A stretch of DNA of 64,000 nucleotides from Dermacentor variabilis (GCF_050947875.1 NC_134572.1:155579105-155643104), one strand, 5' to 3'. Counted from the first letter of the stretch, positions 11,118 to 22,689 are shown. Translations and numbers: made by a program. Notes: a model not told the origin generated them from the sequence alone.

Positions 11118-12190
11118 ATGGTGTTAAAGACACTGCTGAGCGACGAATTCTTGATAGTTGGTGAGGAACTGAGCCTAGAGGTACGCAAGCAAATGCTAAA
11201 ATCAGAAATAATATAGCTAACTCCCGAACAAGCCAGTGAGGAAAACATTGAAATGGGGTTGGAACTTCTTAAGAAAAAAAAAAAGAAACGGGACAGAGAG
11301 AGAGAGAGCAACGCGAGAAAGATCGCCAGTTAAGAAGAATGCAACTTGAACTTGAAAGCAAACATTTGGAGTTGTCGTATGGAAGTGCACGTGCTCTGGG
11401 ACGGTCAAGTGAGGCAGAATAATGCCGCATGGACAGGCTGTTAAAGCCATTTGAGTCGGCAACGACATAGGCTTGTTCCTAGAAAATTTTGAAATGACTT
11501 GCGAGAAGGTTACCTTCGGTCAGCGTACATGGTCACAGTGGTTGCTGACCATGTTGCCGTGTGAGGCTGCGGAAGTAATCGCCAGACTCAACGTGCAGGA
11601 TAGATGTGGTTATGCGAAAGTTAAGGCCAGTCTTTTCAAAAAGTACCGCCTCGCAGCCCAACCTTTTCAGCAGCGGTTCAGAAGCACAGGCAAGAATGAT
11701 AGCGAGGGATATCTGGAGTTTAAATATAACTTAAAGACAAAAAGGTCGAGTAGTCGAGTGGCAAACCTAGTCGAAGCGCGGAAGCGTACGATAACAGAGA
11801 CATGATCATTGAATGCATGTGTTTAGAGCAGTTCCACAAAAGCATCCCCCAAGCTGTGAAACTGTAGGTGCAAGACAGAGGGAATGTAAACACTGTGAAA
11901 AGGGGGGCTGGAATAGCCGAAGAGTACGCAATGCGTAGAAATCTGAACACCGAGGACGGAAATTAGGACAGTCGGAATTGACTGCGGAAGCCATTTTCGT
12001 TCAAAAAGGGTTCGCAGATTAAACGACGGGAACCTGTAGACGTCGAGGAAAAGCGCTCAGAAAAGAGCAAGGAGAAATCAAACGGGGAAACACTACCAAA
12101 ATAGCAGAAAAGAAAATCAGAATCTTTGAGACCGACCCGCTGCTTTAAGTGTCACAAACTCGGACATATTGTTGTAAACTGCGGGAACCC
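11118..12190 (+). pseudogene. Gag of the integrase-first LTR element
   Basis: A likely start ATG at 11118 opens a short frame that stops at about 11214. Gag similarity then resumes in other frames, chiefly 11473-11805, which contains FLENFEMTCEKV, a capsid-like region with LLTMLPCEAAEVIARL, and LFKKYRLAAQPFQQRF. A single CCHC knuckle (CX2CX4HX4C: C-FK-C-HKLG-H-IVVN-C) is encoded at 12141-12182. Gag would build the particle and bind RNA. It is broken by at least three frameshifts or stops. Confidence 0.65.
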
Positions 12191-12230
12191 TAGCGTAGTT
12201 TTTTCCTACGTAGATTAAAAAGACAAAAAT

Positions 12231-12749
12231 ATGGAACCTTTAAGCCCATATCTTCACGACCTACAAGTTTATGGCACCCCATGCCGGGCGCTGCGAGACA
12301 GTGACGCCACTATGTTCATTGTCCATCCGTCTTACGTGACGGTACACGACTTAACGGGAGAAGTAGCTTGGATCAAACAGGTTGTAGAGGAACACAGCGT
12401 GTGTCTGCCCATGGCGAAAGTGAAAATCAGTGGACCGTTCCGGGAACTGGTGACTGAGGCCTCAGCTTCCAAATTTTTGTCGCTGCAATGTCCCTACATT
12501 TTTTTTTCAAATCGTTCGGATCAGTTACTACGTGACAAAGGGCTTAAACTGGAAGAGGGCGTAGTGCCGGCATTGACGCGAGGCCAAGCACGTAAAATCG
12601 CGCCGCTTTCAGCTGACAATGCACAAGCTTCTCCAGCGGAAGTAGCTGAAGAGGCAACTTCAGTAACCGAATCCGAGCTAGACTCGAGCGACAAAAAACG
12701 TTTGAGGAAAGCCTGCCAGCTGACCAGCTCAATGAGAGCGTATCACTAG
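12231..12749 (+). pseudogene. Protease-like region of the integrase-first LTR element
   Basis: The 172-residue frame reads from a segment like PYLHDLQVYGTPCRALRDSDATM into VHPSYV and later VCLPMAKVKI and GLKLEEGVVPALTRGQARK. The position and the D-S/T-x-A-T pattern suggest the aspartic protease plus linker. The canonical DTG is not present (DSDAT), which may be the family form or decay. The frame ends at 12749, before the integrase. Confidence 0.55.
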
Positions 12750-13110
12750 GATGTCAAGTTTACGCCTGCAGGAAGAGCCAGTGGATGCAATCACGACCAA
12801 CAGAGGGTCATTATTATCACCAGCCTCCAAGAACATTGATCAGCTCTTAAGTGTGGATAGAGACACTGGCAGCCGAACAAAAGCATGATAAAAGCTTAGC
12901 TAAATTACATCACACAGCTAAAGGAGGCATTGCTAGGCGCAACGTGATGGTGCATGAGAGAGGCGGATTCTTGTATCGGCACTAAGAGACCGAAAGAGCA
13001 GGATCATAGATCAGTTAGTCGTATCTACTAAGTACAGGGAGGACCTTTTGAGTCTCTGTCGTGGAAATCGGTGAACCGGCCACCTATGCATACCCAAATC
13101 AACGGAAAGA

Positions 13111-14133
13111 TTGCTTATAGAATACTACTGGCCTGGCTGTTTCAAAGACGTACAAAACATTGTAAGATCATGCGACGCTTGCCAGCGCTCCGGTAAGCCA
13201 GGAGAAAAATTAAAAGCGCCTCTAAACGTAGTGGCCTTAATAACAGAACATTCCATACGACTTGTGATAGACATGGTAAGGCCTCTACCAAAAACAAAAT
13301 CGGGTTCTAGGTACTTGTTTGCCATGCTGTGTCCGGCTACAAAGTTTCCAGAAGCAATCCCTCTGAAAGAGCTCAGCTCCACCGAAGTAGTAGACGCTCT
13401 TTTGACACTATTTGGACGAGTTGGATATCCAGCTGAAATTCAGGCGAATGAAGGGTCAATATTCACCAGCGCACTGACTTCTACATTGTTGCAAAAGTGT
13501 GAGGTGAAGTTGATACACAGTTCCGTTAATCACCCTCAATCAAATAGTGTAGGAAGGTGGCCTTCAGTGCTTAAGCGAGTTTTGCGGTCGCTCTGTTACG
13601 AACACAAGGAGGACTGGGAGAATTGTCTTCCAGCCACTTTGTTTGCTTTGCGAACGGTTCCTCATGAGGCTACAGGGTTCTCGCCAGCAGAACTTGTGTG
13701 TGGGAGGACACTCCGTTCTCCACTGACAATGTTAAAAGAGATGTGGGAGGAAATAGCAGAAAGTCTAACAATGGTAGAATACGTGTTAAATGTGCTAGAA
13801 CGGCTAAGTGCATCCCAAGAACTAATAAAAAAGAACATTGAAGTAGCTCAAAAGAACGCCAAGTTCTATTACGACAAGAATGCGAGGCTTCGTACGTTTG
13901 ACGCCGGAGACCAGGCAATGATCCTCAAACCATCAAGAAAGAACAAGCTTAAAGTTCACTGGGAAGGCCCCGTTAAGGTGTTCCACAAACTTTCAGATAC
14001 TAACTATGCTCTGAAAATGCCCGGTCGCAGGAAGGAGGTGAGGATATACCACTGCAATTTGATGAAGCCGTCCGTAGAGCGGAGCGGAGTCGTTGACTGT
14101 ACCATCAAAAAGCACGATGACACTGGTATCTAG
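13111..14133 (+). pseudogene. Integrase of the integrase-first LTR element
   Basis: One 340-residue frame is open. The end of the zinc-binding domain is seen as YYWPGCF and CDACQRSGKP. The catalytic core starts at RLVIDMVRPL (first Asp present). The second acidic site reads QANEGSIF, where a D is expected in place of N. The Glu site reads SVGRWPS, where E is expected in place of G. Two of the three DDE residues are therefore lost although the frame is long. A GPY/F-like C-terminal module (HWEGPVKVFHKL, YHCNLMKP) ends the domain. It lies upstream of RT, with continuous linker sequence between. Confidence 0.8.
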
Positions 14134-14149
14134 GGTAATGAGTGTAAGG

Positions 14150-15575
14150 TGACTTCCAAATCTGAAATCAGCCAGGAAGAAGTGGTAAAACAATCGGTAA
14201 TCTCGCACTCTCTTAGACCCGAGCAGCTAGATGAGCTAAGAGGGTTGTTAGGGGAATACCTCGACAAATTCAGTGACAGCCAGGTAAAACCGAGCTAATA
14301 ACGCATGAAATGGGGCTGACCTCAACCAAACCCACATGATGGAAGCCTTACAGGGTGTCTCCACGACAGAGAGAAATTATGGAGGCAGAAATACAGCGCA
14401 TGCTAGAGTTAATAGTTATTGAGGCCGCTGAGAGTGACAATACGTCACCGCTAATACCTGTTGCAACCACTAACAGAGACCCTCGTCCGTGTGTTGATTA
14501 CCGGAAGTTAAATGCCCTCCCTATGGATCAGGTGTACCCGATAGGCAACATTGAGGAACGAATTAAAAGCGTTAGCGCTGCTAAATACATTTCAACTATT
14601 GATGTGCGGGGATACTGGCAAGTTCCCCTCAGAAAGTCCCAGCCGCTATGCCGTATTTATCTCACCGGTAGGCAATTTTCGCCCTCTCGCACTCAGCTTC
14701 GGGCTGAAGAACGCGCCATTTAGCTTCCCTAAGTTAATGGATATTGTCCTGAAAGACTTGCAGGAGTTCGCCTTGCCATATCTTGATGATGTAGCATTCT
14801 TTTCGGACAGCTGGAAAGAGCACGTATCGCACCTCAAACAGATGTGCTCACGGTTCAGGGAAGCCGGTTTAACGATTAAATGCAGAAAAGTGTAGGTCTG
14901 GCTGCTGGCAGGTTACTTACCTGGGCCATGTTGTCGGTCAGGGCACGAGATAGCCGGCCTAGCTGAAAACAGCTACGATTGGACCATTTTCACAGCTGCG
15001 CACGAAGACAGACATTCGTTCATTTTTGGGATTTGTGGGGTACTATGAACGGTACATTCCGAATTACTCGCAAATATCAAGTCCTTTAACGGACGCCCTC
15101 CCAAAGGAACCGCCGAATGGCGTGCACAGGGATAAGGGCAAATAGAACGCTTTACAAAGTTTGTAAACGGTATTGGTTTCTCGTCATGGGCGCCGCGCGC
15201 CACACTGCAGAAAAGAATTCACTGTTCAGTGCGATGCACGCGACAGAGGTATGGGCGTCGTACTTAGGTCGGCGACGATAAAGAGGAACATCCTATCCTC
15301 AATGCCAGCCGTAAAATGACTGTAAAAGAGGAAGCCTACAGCGCTTCAGAGAAGGAGTGCGCTTGTTTGGTCTTGGCAGCGCACAAGTTGTCGTGTTACT
15401 TTTATGGAGCGAGGTTCATCTTCGAGACCAATCACTGTCCTCATACGTGGCTCTATCAAATGTCACAAAAAATGGCCACTTGCTCCGATGGAGCCTCACT
15501 CTCCAAGAGTACAACTTCTGCGCTAGATATAACAAGGAAAAGTTGCATAGCAATGCGGGTAGTTAAAGCAGGCTA
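14150..15575 (+). pseudogene. Reverse transcriptase and RNase H of the integrase-first element
   Basis: After the integrase, linker sequence (LRPEQLDELRGLLGEYLDKF in frame, then stops near 14300) leads into the RT: YRVSPRQREIMEAEI, PCVDYRKLNAL, STIDVRGYWQVPL, a frameshift near 14650, SFGLKNAPFSF, and an intact LPYLDDVAFFS box. RNase H similarity follows at about 15030-15570 (SFLGFVGYYERYIP, VQCDARDRGMGVVL, YSASEKECACLV, ETNHCPHTWL), again split by stops. No integrase follows before the 3' LTR, confirming the domain order. Confidence 0.75.
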
Positions 15576-15862
15576 ATTTGAATTCTGCCTTTGAGGGCCC
15601 CGCCTAAATTTTAGTGTTGTTATTGTTATGACTAAACGCGGTCGGCGGACCAAGCATAGTTCGTGGATTCGCCATGTACGCTGTATGAAGCAGGGGAGCC
15701 CCTGGAAGATATTTTGCATGGCCGTCCCACAGGGCTTAGAAATCATGGACGGACGCGGTGGGCATTGTCTGCGGGGTCAACATTGGGATGAAGAGGCACC
15801 TGCCCGAGCAAAGCATCGTGTCTCCAAGAACCCACTCACTTCGACGTGGTCAGCAAAACCTC
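15576..15862 (+). other. Region between RNase H and 3' LTR
   Basis: This stretch belongs to the LTR element. It shows no domain I recognise and has no integrase-like motif. Just after RNase H it reads GAGGGCCCCGCC, as in the untranslated tails of related elements. Confidence 0.4.
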
Positions 15863-16053
15863 TGTGGAAGTGTGTGTGACCCTCCCCCTAAAAGGCGGGT
15901 GGACTACAATGAGGTTGGACGCTACGAATTGACGGTGAACTGCCGTTTTCCCTCACCTAGGGATCTAGGGAGGACAAAGCGTTTATGAGCAACTGTTGCT
16001 CGGCGGCTGAGTGTGGTTTCCCTCGCCGTCATGCTAGACTGATGAAATGCAAC

Positions 16054-16061
16054 GTCCTTAT
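16054..16061. repeat. Target-site duplication of Ruka (left copy)
   Basis: GTCCTTAT is repeated at 16301-16308. The 5' LTR has only one copy, in GTCCTTATGTAGATAC. Confidence 0.85.
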
Positions 16062-16300
16062 ATACCCGCCGTGGTTGCTCAGCGGCTATGGTGTTGGGCA
16101 GCTGAGCACGAGGTCGCGGGGTCGAATCCCAGCCACGGCGGTCGCATTTTGATGGGGGCGAAATGCGAAAGCGCCCTCGTACTTAGATTTAGGTGGACGT
16201 TAAAGAACTCCAGATGGTCAAAACTTCAGGAGTCCTCCACAAAGGCGTGCCTCATAATCAGAAAGTGGTTTTGGCACGTAAAATGCCATAATTTTTTACC
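16062..16300 (+). mobile_element. Ruka-family tRNA-derived SINE
   Basis: The head CCCGCCGTGGTTGCTCAGCG and B box GGTCGAATCCC are those of Ruka, the SINE known from Rhipicephalus ticks. The body (GGGGGCGAAATGCGAAA, TTAGATTTAGGTGGACGTTA, GGCGTGCCTCATAATCAG, TTTTGGCACGTAAAA) follows in order. It is flanked by an 8-bp duplication GTCCTTAT at 16054-16061 and 16301-16308, which is single-copy in the 5' LTR. This shows a clean insertion into the 3' LTR. Confidence 0.9.
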
Positions 16301-16547
16301 GTCCTTATGTAGATACGGTAAATAAACCCATATTTCTAGTTCTTGATGAGAATCAGTCCTTCCCTTCAACAACTTCTTCAGCGTCGATAAGTTGGACGAC
16401 GGCATGGGCCAGCTGCCATCTATTCCATTCCCGGTTCCAAAATTTGCAAACTGGTTAATACACTAAATGCAGCACTTCAGCTTCAGCTTATCAAACGCTT
16501 ATTCGGTTCAGTGGAAGAAAGGAGTTGCCTGTGAAAGCGAAAACAAA

Positions 16548-16548
16548 C

Positions 16549-16601
<53 letters not shown>
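16548..16601. repeat. (TA)n microsatellite
   Basis: About 27 uninterrupted TA units. Confidence 0.95.
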
Positions 16602-16604
<3 letters not shown>

Positions 16605-18052
16605 CTAAGGCTACTCAGTCACCCATGGCTACGGCTACAACGAGATGAAAAATGTGACGTGCGTTCCGATATCGCTTTCTCTTTCGTAAATGTGTATATA
16701 ATGATGGCCTCGCAACTGAAAGTTTATTTCGGAAACAGAAACGGAGGGTCCTGACTGTCCATGTGTAAAGCACTATCTAGTTCGTTAGGTTGCCTCTGCC
16801 TGTTAGTTAACGAGACGAATATATTACATAGCGATTGAAGCACCAATGTTAAACGACTCACCGGTATTGCCCTCCCTAGTCGCAGCTGATCCGGCTCCCA
16901 TTTTGATGCAGACGTGTTCTACATGGCGCACGACTGAAACCTAGGTTTCGGTCTTTTACACCCCATGTTAAGTAACGGGAGATGTCGAAGCGCAATAAAC
17001 TGGTTTTAGCACAAAATAACCAACCGATGTACGAACCAAAGAATCTGTACCTGCAGTGCACGCGAACATACCTGTGAAATTTTAAATCCAACCAGAGGTC
17101 ACGTGGGAGGTGTATGATGTTCAACGCAATTTTGCGTTCAATGTGGCACGAAACAAGAAAGTTGGTAATAAAGAGTACAATGTAAAATTAGGAATGATAA
17201 TTTTGTACTCTTAGTCATGTAATAAAAACGCTTCGTTTATTGTTGAAGAAAGTTTGTAGGTTAAAATTCCGCTTACTACGGCGCCTCTAGCGGGAGATAA
17301 TGAGATCACGGAGGCAATATTTTCAATTGGTGTACTATTCCTGGTATTTTTAACAGCGCCGCGCGGTGAACTTTTTTCGCCTTCTGCGGCCATTTGTAGA
17401 ACTTGAGGGTGTTGGGAGCCTGGAATCGCTTTCCGATTGTTGGCGCGCGACAGCGGAAGCATGTTTACCGGAAGTAGGCGGCTTATTTTTAAATCTGACA
17501 CTAGACGGCTCTAGTTTGCCAGCCAGTGACATTAACATACATGTAAACTGAGGTACATCAGCGGAATACGATAGGGCAAGATAATGCGATATGTTTCTAC
17601 TGTATTCATGTAAACGCGGCTATTGTCTGATCTGCCTGCGCTACTGATTGTCACTCGTCACCAGACCGCCACGTGCGGCGACAAAAGTGAGCAGTTTACG
17701 AGTTCGCGTTATTGGTTTGGTGCATAGGTGCTTTGCTTTTCTTCTGCCAATCAAGTCACACGTCGTGTTTACTCAACGTGGCTTGTTTCTATGAGCGTCA
17801 GGAGATGCTCTTTATTCTCCTTGAAATTAAAACGCGGCAGCTGAGGCCTGCTACAAAGCCAGCAGAGCGAGCGCGGCGCATACCCTGCGTACGCCACCGG
17901 TAAAAAGCGGCCATATTGACTATTGCACAAAAATTGGATTTCCGCTTCCTGTTTAAGCAGCGAAATCTGTCGGGTCCCCCGGTAAGTTTCATGCGCTGCC
18001 GCTTCTTATTTCCACACCAATGTGGAAGGTGCGTTTTCCCTTCTCTAAATTT
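16602..18052. other. Unassigned sequence with a small inverted repeat
   Basis: No coding family or known repeat is recognised here. A 10-bp perfect inverted repeat (AAGAGTACAA at 17171-17180, TTGTACTCTT at 17203-17212) surrounds a 22-base loop. Open frames at 17211-17501 (-) and 17366-17551 (+) lie opposite each other and show no similarity I can name. Confidence 0.4.
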
Positions 18053-18755
18053 GGTTCTTTATTCTACGGTGCCGGCTGGTTGTTTGTGCTACTACGAAGT
18101 GTTTGCGTAATCGCGTGGTTTTATGTTGGTTATAATGAAGTGTGACTTAGTTCATGCACAGAAAAGTGCCAGAAAATATTTCTGTCTCTTTGAAAACTCG
18201 CTGTATGCGTGGCGCACCAGAAAAAAGTGGACCAATGATTTTCATGCCGCCACCTTTGTCTCTAGTTTTCGTGGAAATTATGCTCGGAGTAACATCGCAG
18301 CATCGCCAACCACGCAGCCAGTCATGCGCACACGAAAGGTACGCACAACACGCGTGTGGTTACCAAGCATGATTACTTACCTTTTCAATGTTGCGACGCG
18401 CTCGAAAAGCGCCCTCTAGGTTGGCCGTGCTGGGATGTTACTCGAAGCATACATATGCTGTTGCGTACTGGAGAAGCTGAGGCACGCTGATATGCATTTC
18501 CTTGCGACTTCCATCTAACTTTCCGCGACAACCAGGCCTAGCGGGACAAAGGTGAAGCCACGAAAATCATTGGTCTACATTTGGCTAGCGCGCCAAGCAT
18601 ACGGCGAGTTTCCAGAGAGAAACAAGGAAGCTTTCTTCTGGCACCTTTGTGTGCGCGAAGTCACATTTCATTATAACAAGCACAAAAGCACCCGACTACA
18701 CAAAATACGTTGAAGCAGAACTCACAACCAGCGGGCTCGTATAAATAGAGAACAG
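18053..18755. repeat. Long imperfect inverted repeat (foldback element)
   Basis: The segment 18053-18270 matches the reverse complement of 18533-18755. Well-matched blocks are GGTTATAATGAA/TGTGACTT (18129-18148 against 18660-18677), AAACTCGC/GTATGC (18194-18208 against 18597-18612), and GACCAATGATTTTC with CACCTTTGTC (18229-18260 against 18546-18575). Identity is roughly 70% by eye with small gaps. The spacer is about 260 bases. No transposase or duplication is visible. It resembles a decayed foldback or long-TIR nonautonomous DNA transposon. Confidence 0.6.
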
Positions 18756-20619
18756 GATAGACGAATGAATGGGATGAGCGTCCCCTTTAGTGTACATTAC
18801 GGTAACTGGTACATTCTCGTCTTTTGTCGTGTTGCGCACAACGACACATGCTGTTGTGATACAAAATTGATCATCGAACTTTCTGTATTGTTCCCTACAG
18901 CTTAGCGCAGAATGAAATTCTATCAGGTATTTCTGGTTTGCAATAACTTCTCCGAAATGCAGCCAGGAAGAGCATGGCCTTCGAGATCTGTTTATGGTAT
19001 TGTTAGGAAGCCCTCATCGGGTGTTGTGATTTCAACGATTTGACTTCGGCTGAGAGAGAATTGTTGTTCAGAATCCCCTCTGTGACGTTTTGCGCTTCTG
19101 CCTGTGATACCTGCGCCGTCAATCCGTTTGAAGTAACTTGCTGCAGCTGTCGTGTGCAGTTTGCGATGTTTCTGGGTGCGTTTTAACTGTTTCAGTCGGA
19201 AAGCGTCAAATTTTCGAGTGTTTGTCGCTCGTGTGGCGCAGGTTACATCCGTCTCGTCCGCATTTGCTTTCGTGTCGGTGTGTGCGATGTGCGCGGGTGG
19301 TGCTCTTGTCGTTCGTTCCTTGTGTGTTTATCGTGCGGCCCACGAATCTGTGCATTGTGCATGTGTCCCATGTGTTGCGTGCCACAAATGTGCGGTGGTA
19401 TACGACGTGTTTGCAGCCAACTGCTGCATTACATTTCAGCGACTAGACGGAGAACGTTACACGCAGTTTTCATTGTTTGTTCATTATCTTTGTGATTTAC
19501 TACATCAGCGATAGAAAGAACAATACGATTCCATGACGTTGCATTGTGAATGTGTAATTTTGCGACTGGTTTGCCTTCTTAAATGAATGTCCTTTTAAAT
19601 ATATGTTCTTGCTTGATAGCAAAAATATCTGTAATGTGTTTGAAATAATCCCGCTGTTTATTTCATGAAAATTGCAGTCAGCGGTAATTTTACAAGATCT
19701 TAGCAATCCAGCGTTGCAAATCTAGCTATAAAGCCAAACGTGTAAACGTGTTCCAGTACCTGAATCTTACTATGATGTGTCAGTATCTCAGCATGTTATC
19801 GGTGCTCAGGGCCTTGCAGTATGTTAAAGGAAAATCTGGTTTTATATTCATCTGTACTGGTTTATGTCATTTCTTCATATCATGTTTTCCAAGTACAATT
19901 TATTCTTGGGTGCACTGCTGGTTTTTTGGAGTTAAAATACACCTTGATAATCCTATTGAACAGTATACGTTGCAATGTTTTCTACATGAAATCAGCAGTA
20001 TTATATATTGCGCCATGCCTAGCTACTCCTTGCAAGTATTTATATGAGTAAACAAAAGCTGATCTTTACATCGCATGTAGTTTGTAATTCACGAAGCAAA
20101 AAAAAATAATTTAAACCTGTGAACAAAAAATATTATTTCACGCAGTCTTGTTAGTTTGGAAGTTCGCTTTGCCACTAAATTATGTGTATGTGGGATGTTT
20201 ACATGCATTTGCCTGGACAGTGGTACAGAGCGCGGCATGAGCCGCAATCTGCTCACTAGAAAATAACCTCCTATGTCACACTACCGTTAAAATCCCAGGT
20301 TGATTGAGCGAACATGTGTTGTTTTCTGAGTTACACATTGGCCAAGCCATCTGTAAGCAAAGTGGTTGTGATTAGTAAATATCAACCCTTTCTCCTTTTC
20401 ACTTTGCAGAATTATCTGGTTCTCACATAATGTTTAATGTAATACAACGTAACTCAGCACATCACTGGAAAGTCATTTCATGAAAACTAGAAACAGAAAC
20501 TTACATTCATCATAACCGCTTTGTTTTGTGCCTTCGCATGAAGTGTAGGATTGGTATGTATTCATACGTCATTACAATAATATATTTTGAATGTGCATGT
20601 CTTCCAAAGCTTCGTATTA
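18756..20619. other. Unassigned sequence
   Basis: I find no gene here. The segment 19130-19515 has overlapping plus-strand open frames of 70-120 residues that are cysteine- and valine-rich and resemble no family I know. They probably reflect GT-rich sequence. The rest is AT-rich with many stops. Confidence 0.35.
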
Positions 20620-22000
20620 GCCGACTGCGTGGAAGGAGGACATGACTGAATGCGCCATGAGCCTTCTGAGAAGAGACGATTGGAGAACAAAAGGAACGCA
20701 GACTTTTCTTATCCCTTTGAATATCAGTATGGTCTTTCCATTCTCAATGGTACGCTTCCAAGACGGTTTGTCGTGGTGGTGCTCTCACAGTTGTTCAGCA
20801 GATAGGAGGTGAATGACACGGTTTGTTGACAGAGCAGCGGCTTGGACGTTGTTAACGGCCTTTTCGTACTTGATGTTTACGCCCTACATGGAGAGCTTCA
20901 AGGACCATCGGAAGAGATGGCCTCGAGGATTTTTGATGTTTTTAGGCCACTGCATTGCCGCGTGATCATTAATCATATTGAAAGGCGTTTTTATGGAGAT
21001 CACAATGCCATTTATCGATGTCATCAATAATTGCTGAATATTCAAGTTCTGTGATGGCGTAGTTGGTTTCATGTTTTAGCAGCTTGCGTGAATCGCATGC
21101 AAGTGGATGCTTTCGACCTTCATGATCAGCCTGCTTCAAGACAGCGCTGATTCCTTTGCTGGAAGCATCGTAGTAGAGCACCCACGGACTGGCGGTATTG
21201 TACACGGCAAGGATGGGTTCTTCCCTTTCTCATTTCTTAACCTTAGTGAAAGCCAGTTCATATTCCCGGTCCCAGTTCCAGGTAGTGTCTTTGCTGAGTA
21301 GGCGTGCCAGTGGATGAGCATTTTCATTGAAGCGGGCGATGTAACGACGGTAAAGATGGATGGTGCCAAGAAAACGCGTTAACTGTTTAGGGCGTGATGG
21401 CGTGGGAAATCGCAGGATTGCCTCCACGTTGCTTTCTTTCGCAGTGACTGTGCCATTTGAAACCATGTGTCCTAGATGCTCTATGGAAGTTTGTGCGAAC
21501 TGACATTTCTTCAATTTCAGTTTAACGCATTCGCTTCTAAAAGGGCTTATAACGGCATTTATATACTTGAAATAGTCTGGCAAAGTGTCAGAATATACAA
21601 TGTCATCAAAGTAGCTCATGACGTGCGTCAAGTCGTGTTTGGTCAAGATGGGCTTGACAGCCCACTCGAAAGTAGCTGGAGCATTCCGGAGACCAAAGGC
21701 ATGACAAGCCATTCGTAATGACCGGTACGTGTGACAAAGGCCGTTTACGGAATGTCTTCCGGATGCATCCTCACGTGCCAGTAACCTGATGATATGTCTA
21801 ACGTAGACAAATACGTGGATTTCCCGAGGGAGTCAAGAACGTCGTCATTGTGAGGGATGGGTTGATAGTAGGGCACCGTCACTCCGTTTAGCTTGCGGTA
21901 AACTACGCAGAAACGCGTGCGCCCTCCTCCTTCTTTCTCGGCCAGAAGCGCCGGCGCAGCGTACGGTGACTTAGACTGTCATATTGCTCCTCGTGCGAGA
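20620..22000 (-). pseudogene. Gypsy RT-RNase H (with start of integrase)
   Basis: The RT is visible as GLRNAPATFEW and YFDDIVYSDT (catalytic FDD present), then CQFAQTSIEHLGHMVS and RFLGTIHLYRRYIARF. Upstream frames to about 22000 encode the RT N-terminus with stops. RNase H shows LYYDASSKGISAVLKQ and NYAITELEYSAI, followed in another frame by NDHAAMQW and GHLFRWSLKLS. Past 20830, KTILIFKGIRKV resembles the start of the integrase zinc-binding region and then stops near 20620. Confidence 0.7.
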
Positions 22001-22188
22001 AGGTTGTTGATTTGTCTATTTCGACGCTATGGGCTTCTGAGAATTGATAGGGAGCCCTGCGGATAGGAACATTGTTGGTGAGAGAATGTCATGCGTTTCG
22101 CTAGTGATGCACCCAGTGTCAGTCTGTGATATGGAAAACAACGACCTCGTACATATGGACAACCTGCTTTAATGCCCTCCTATGAGTT

Positions 22189-22677
22189 TCATTTAGATGC
22201 CAAAATCACAAACTTCAAATTTCTGCAAACTATCGTCCATGCAACCGCGAAATGGTTTTGTAGACGAGGGTGGAGGATGTCATTCCCTTGGCCTAGAGTC
22301 AGGGTTTCACCATCCAGAGAGAAGTTAAAGAGACAGGCAGTGTCCAAGCCAAGATGTGGTTTGCTCCTCATGCCTTGTAGAAAATGTGCCTGAATTTCCT
22401 TCGTGATTATTCTGATCTGTATCTTTAGATTCATGCAACCCGTTGTATTAGATGATGTAACTTGTTTAACATTGAAGCAAGAATATCTCACTATTTGTAG
22501 GTTAAGAGCCGTCAGCACTGCTTCGCTGATGCAAGTAATCGAGGCTCCTGTATCAAGAGTAGCGATGACAGGGTACCCGTTGATGAGTGCATCAAATTGA
22601 ATCAACAGAGCTATGGGTCGCCCTCCTCGTTTCCCTGGTTGGTAGCGAGAGCGGAAATGCTTGCAAGTCATGGACAT
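22189..22677 (-). pseudogene. Gypsy aspartic protease
   Basis: The 162-residue frame contains VIATLDTGASITCIS (DTGA active site), a variable flap region, and HLGLDTACLFNFSL, where the second half of a retropepsin (usually ILGLDF) would be. A basic stretch at the N-terminus (SRYQPGKRGG) may be the end of gag. It would mature the polyprotein. The frame is open, but neighbouring frames are broken. Confidence 0.7.
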
Positions 22678-22689
22678 TCATTGTGCCAG

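Larger units (their letters stand above)
10544..16448 (+). mobile_element. Ty3/gypsy-type LTR retrotransposon with integrase before RT
   Basis: Two direct LTRs (10544-10877 and 15863-16448, the latter carrying a SINE) enclose a primer-binding site, gag, protease, integrase, reverse transcriptase and RNase H, all on the plus strand. The sequences look like Ty3/gypsy, but the order PR-INT-RT-RH is the one known from Ty1/copia and from Gmr1-like gypsy elements. Frameshifts and lost catalytic residues are widespread. The LTRs are only about four-fifths identical by eye, so the insertion is old. No flanking duplication was found; the 5' LTR begins right at the tail of the SINE. Confidence 0.75.
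15863..16448 (+). repeat. 3' LTR, interrupted by a Ruka SINE
   Basis: It starts TGTGGAAGTGTG like the 5' LTR and carries the SINE at 16062-16300. An AATAAA signal lies near 16319. The 5' LTR has AATAGA at the matching place. After removing the SINE and one copy of its duplication the length is about 339 bp. Confidence 0.75.

Noticed and set aside
16062..16140. A second tRNA-like segment
   Set aside because: It is the head of Ruka, followed by the Ruka body and flanked by a target duplication.
19138..19514. Overlapping plus-strand frames of 71-120 residues, Cys/Val-rich
   Set aside because: Three frames overlap in the same GT-rich stretch with no family similarity. This looks like composition rather than a gene.
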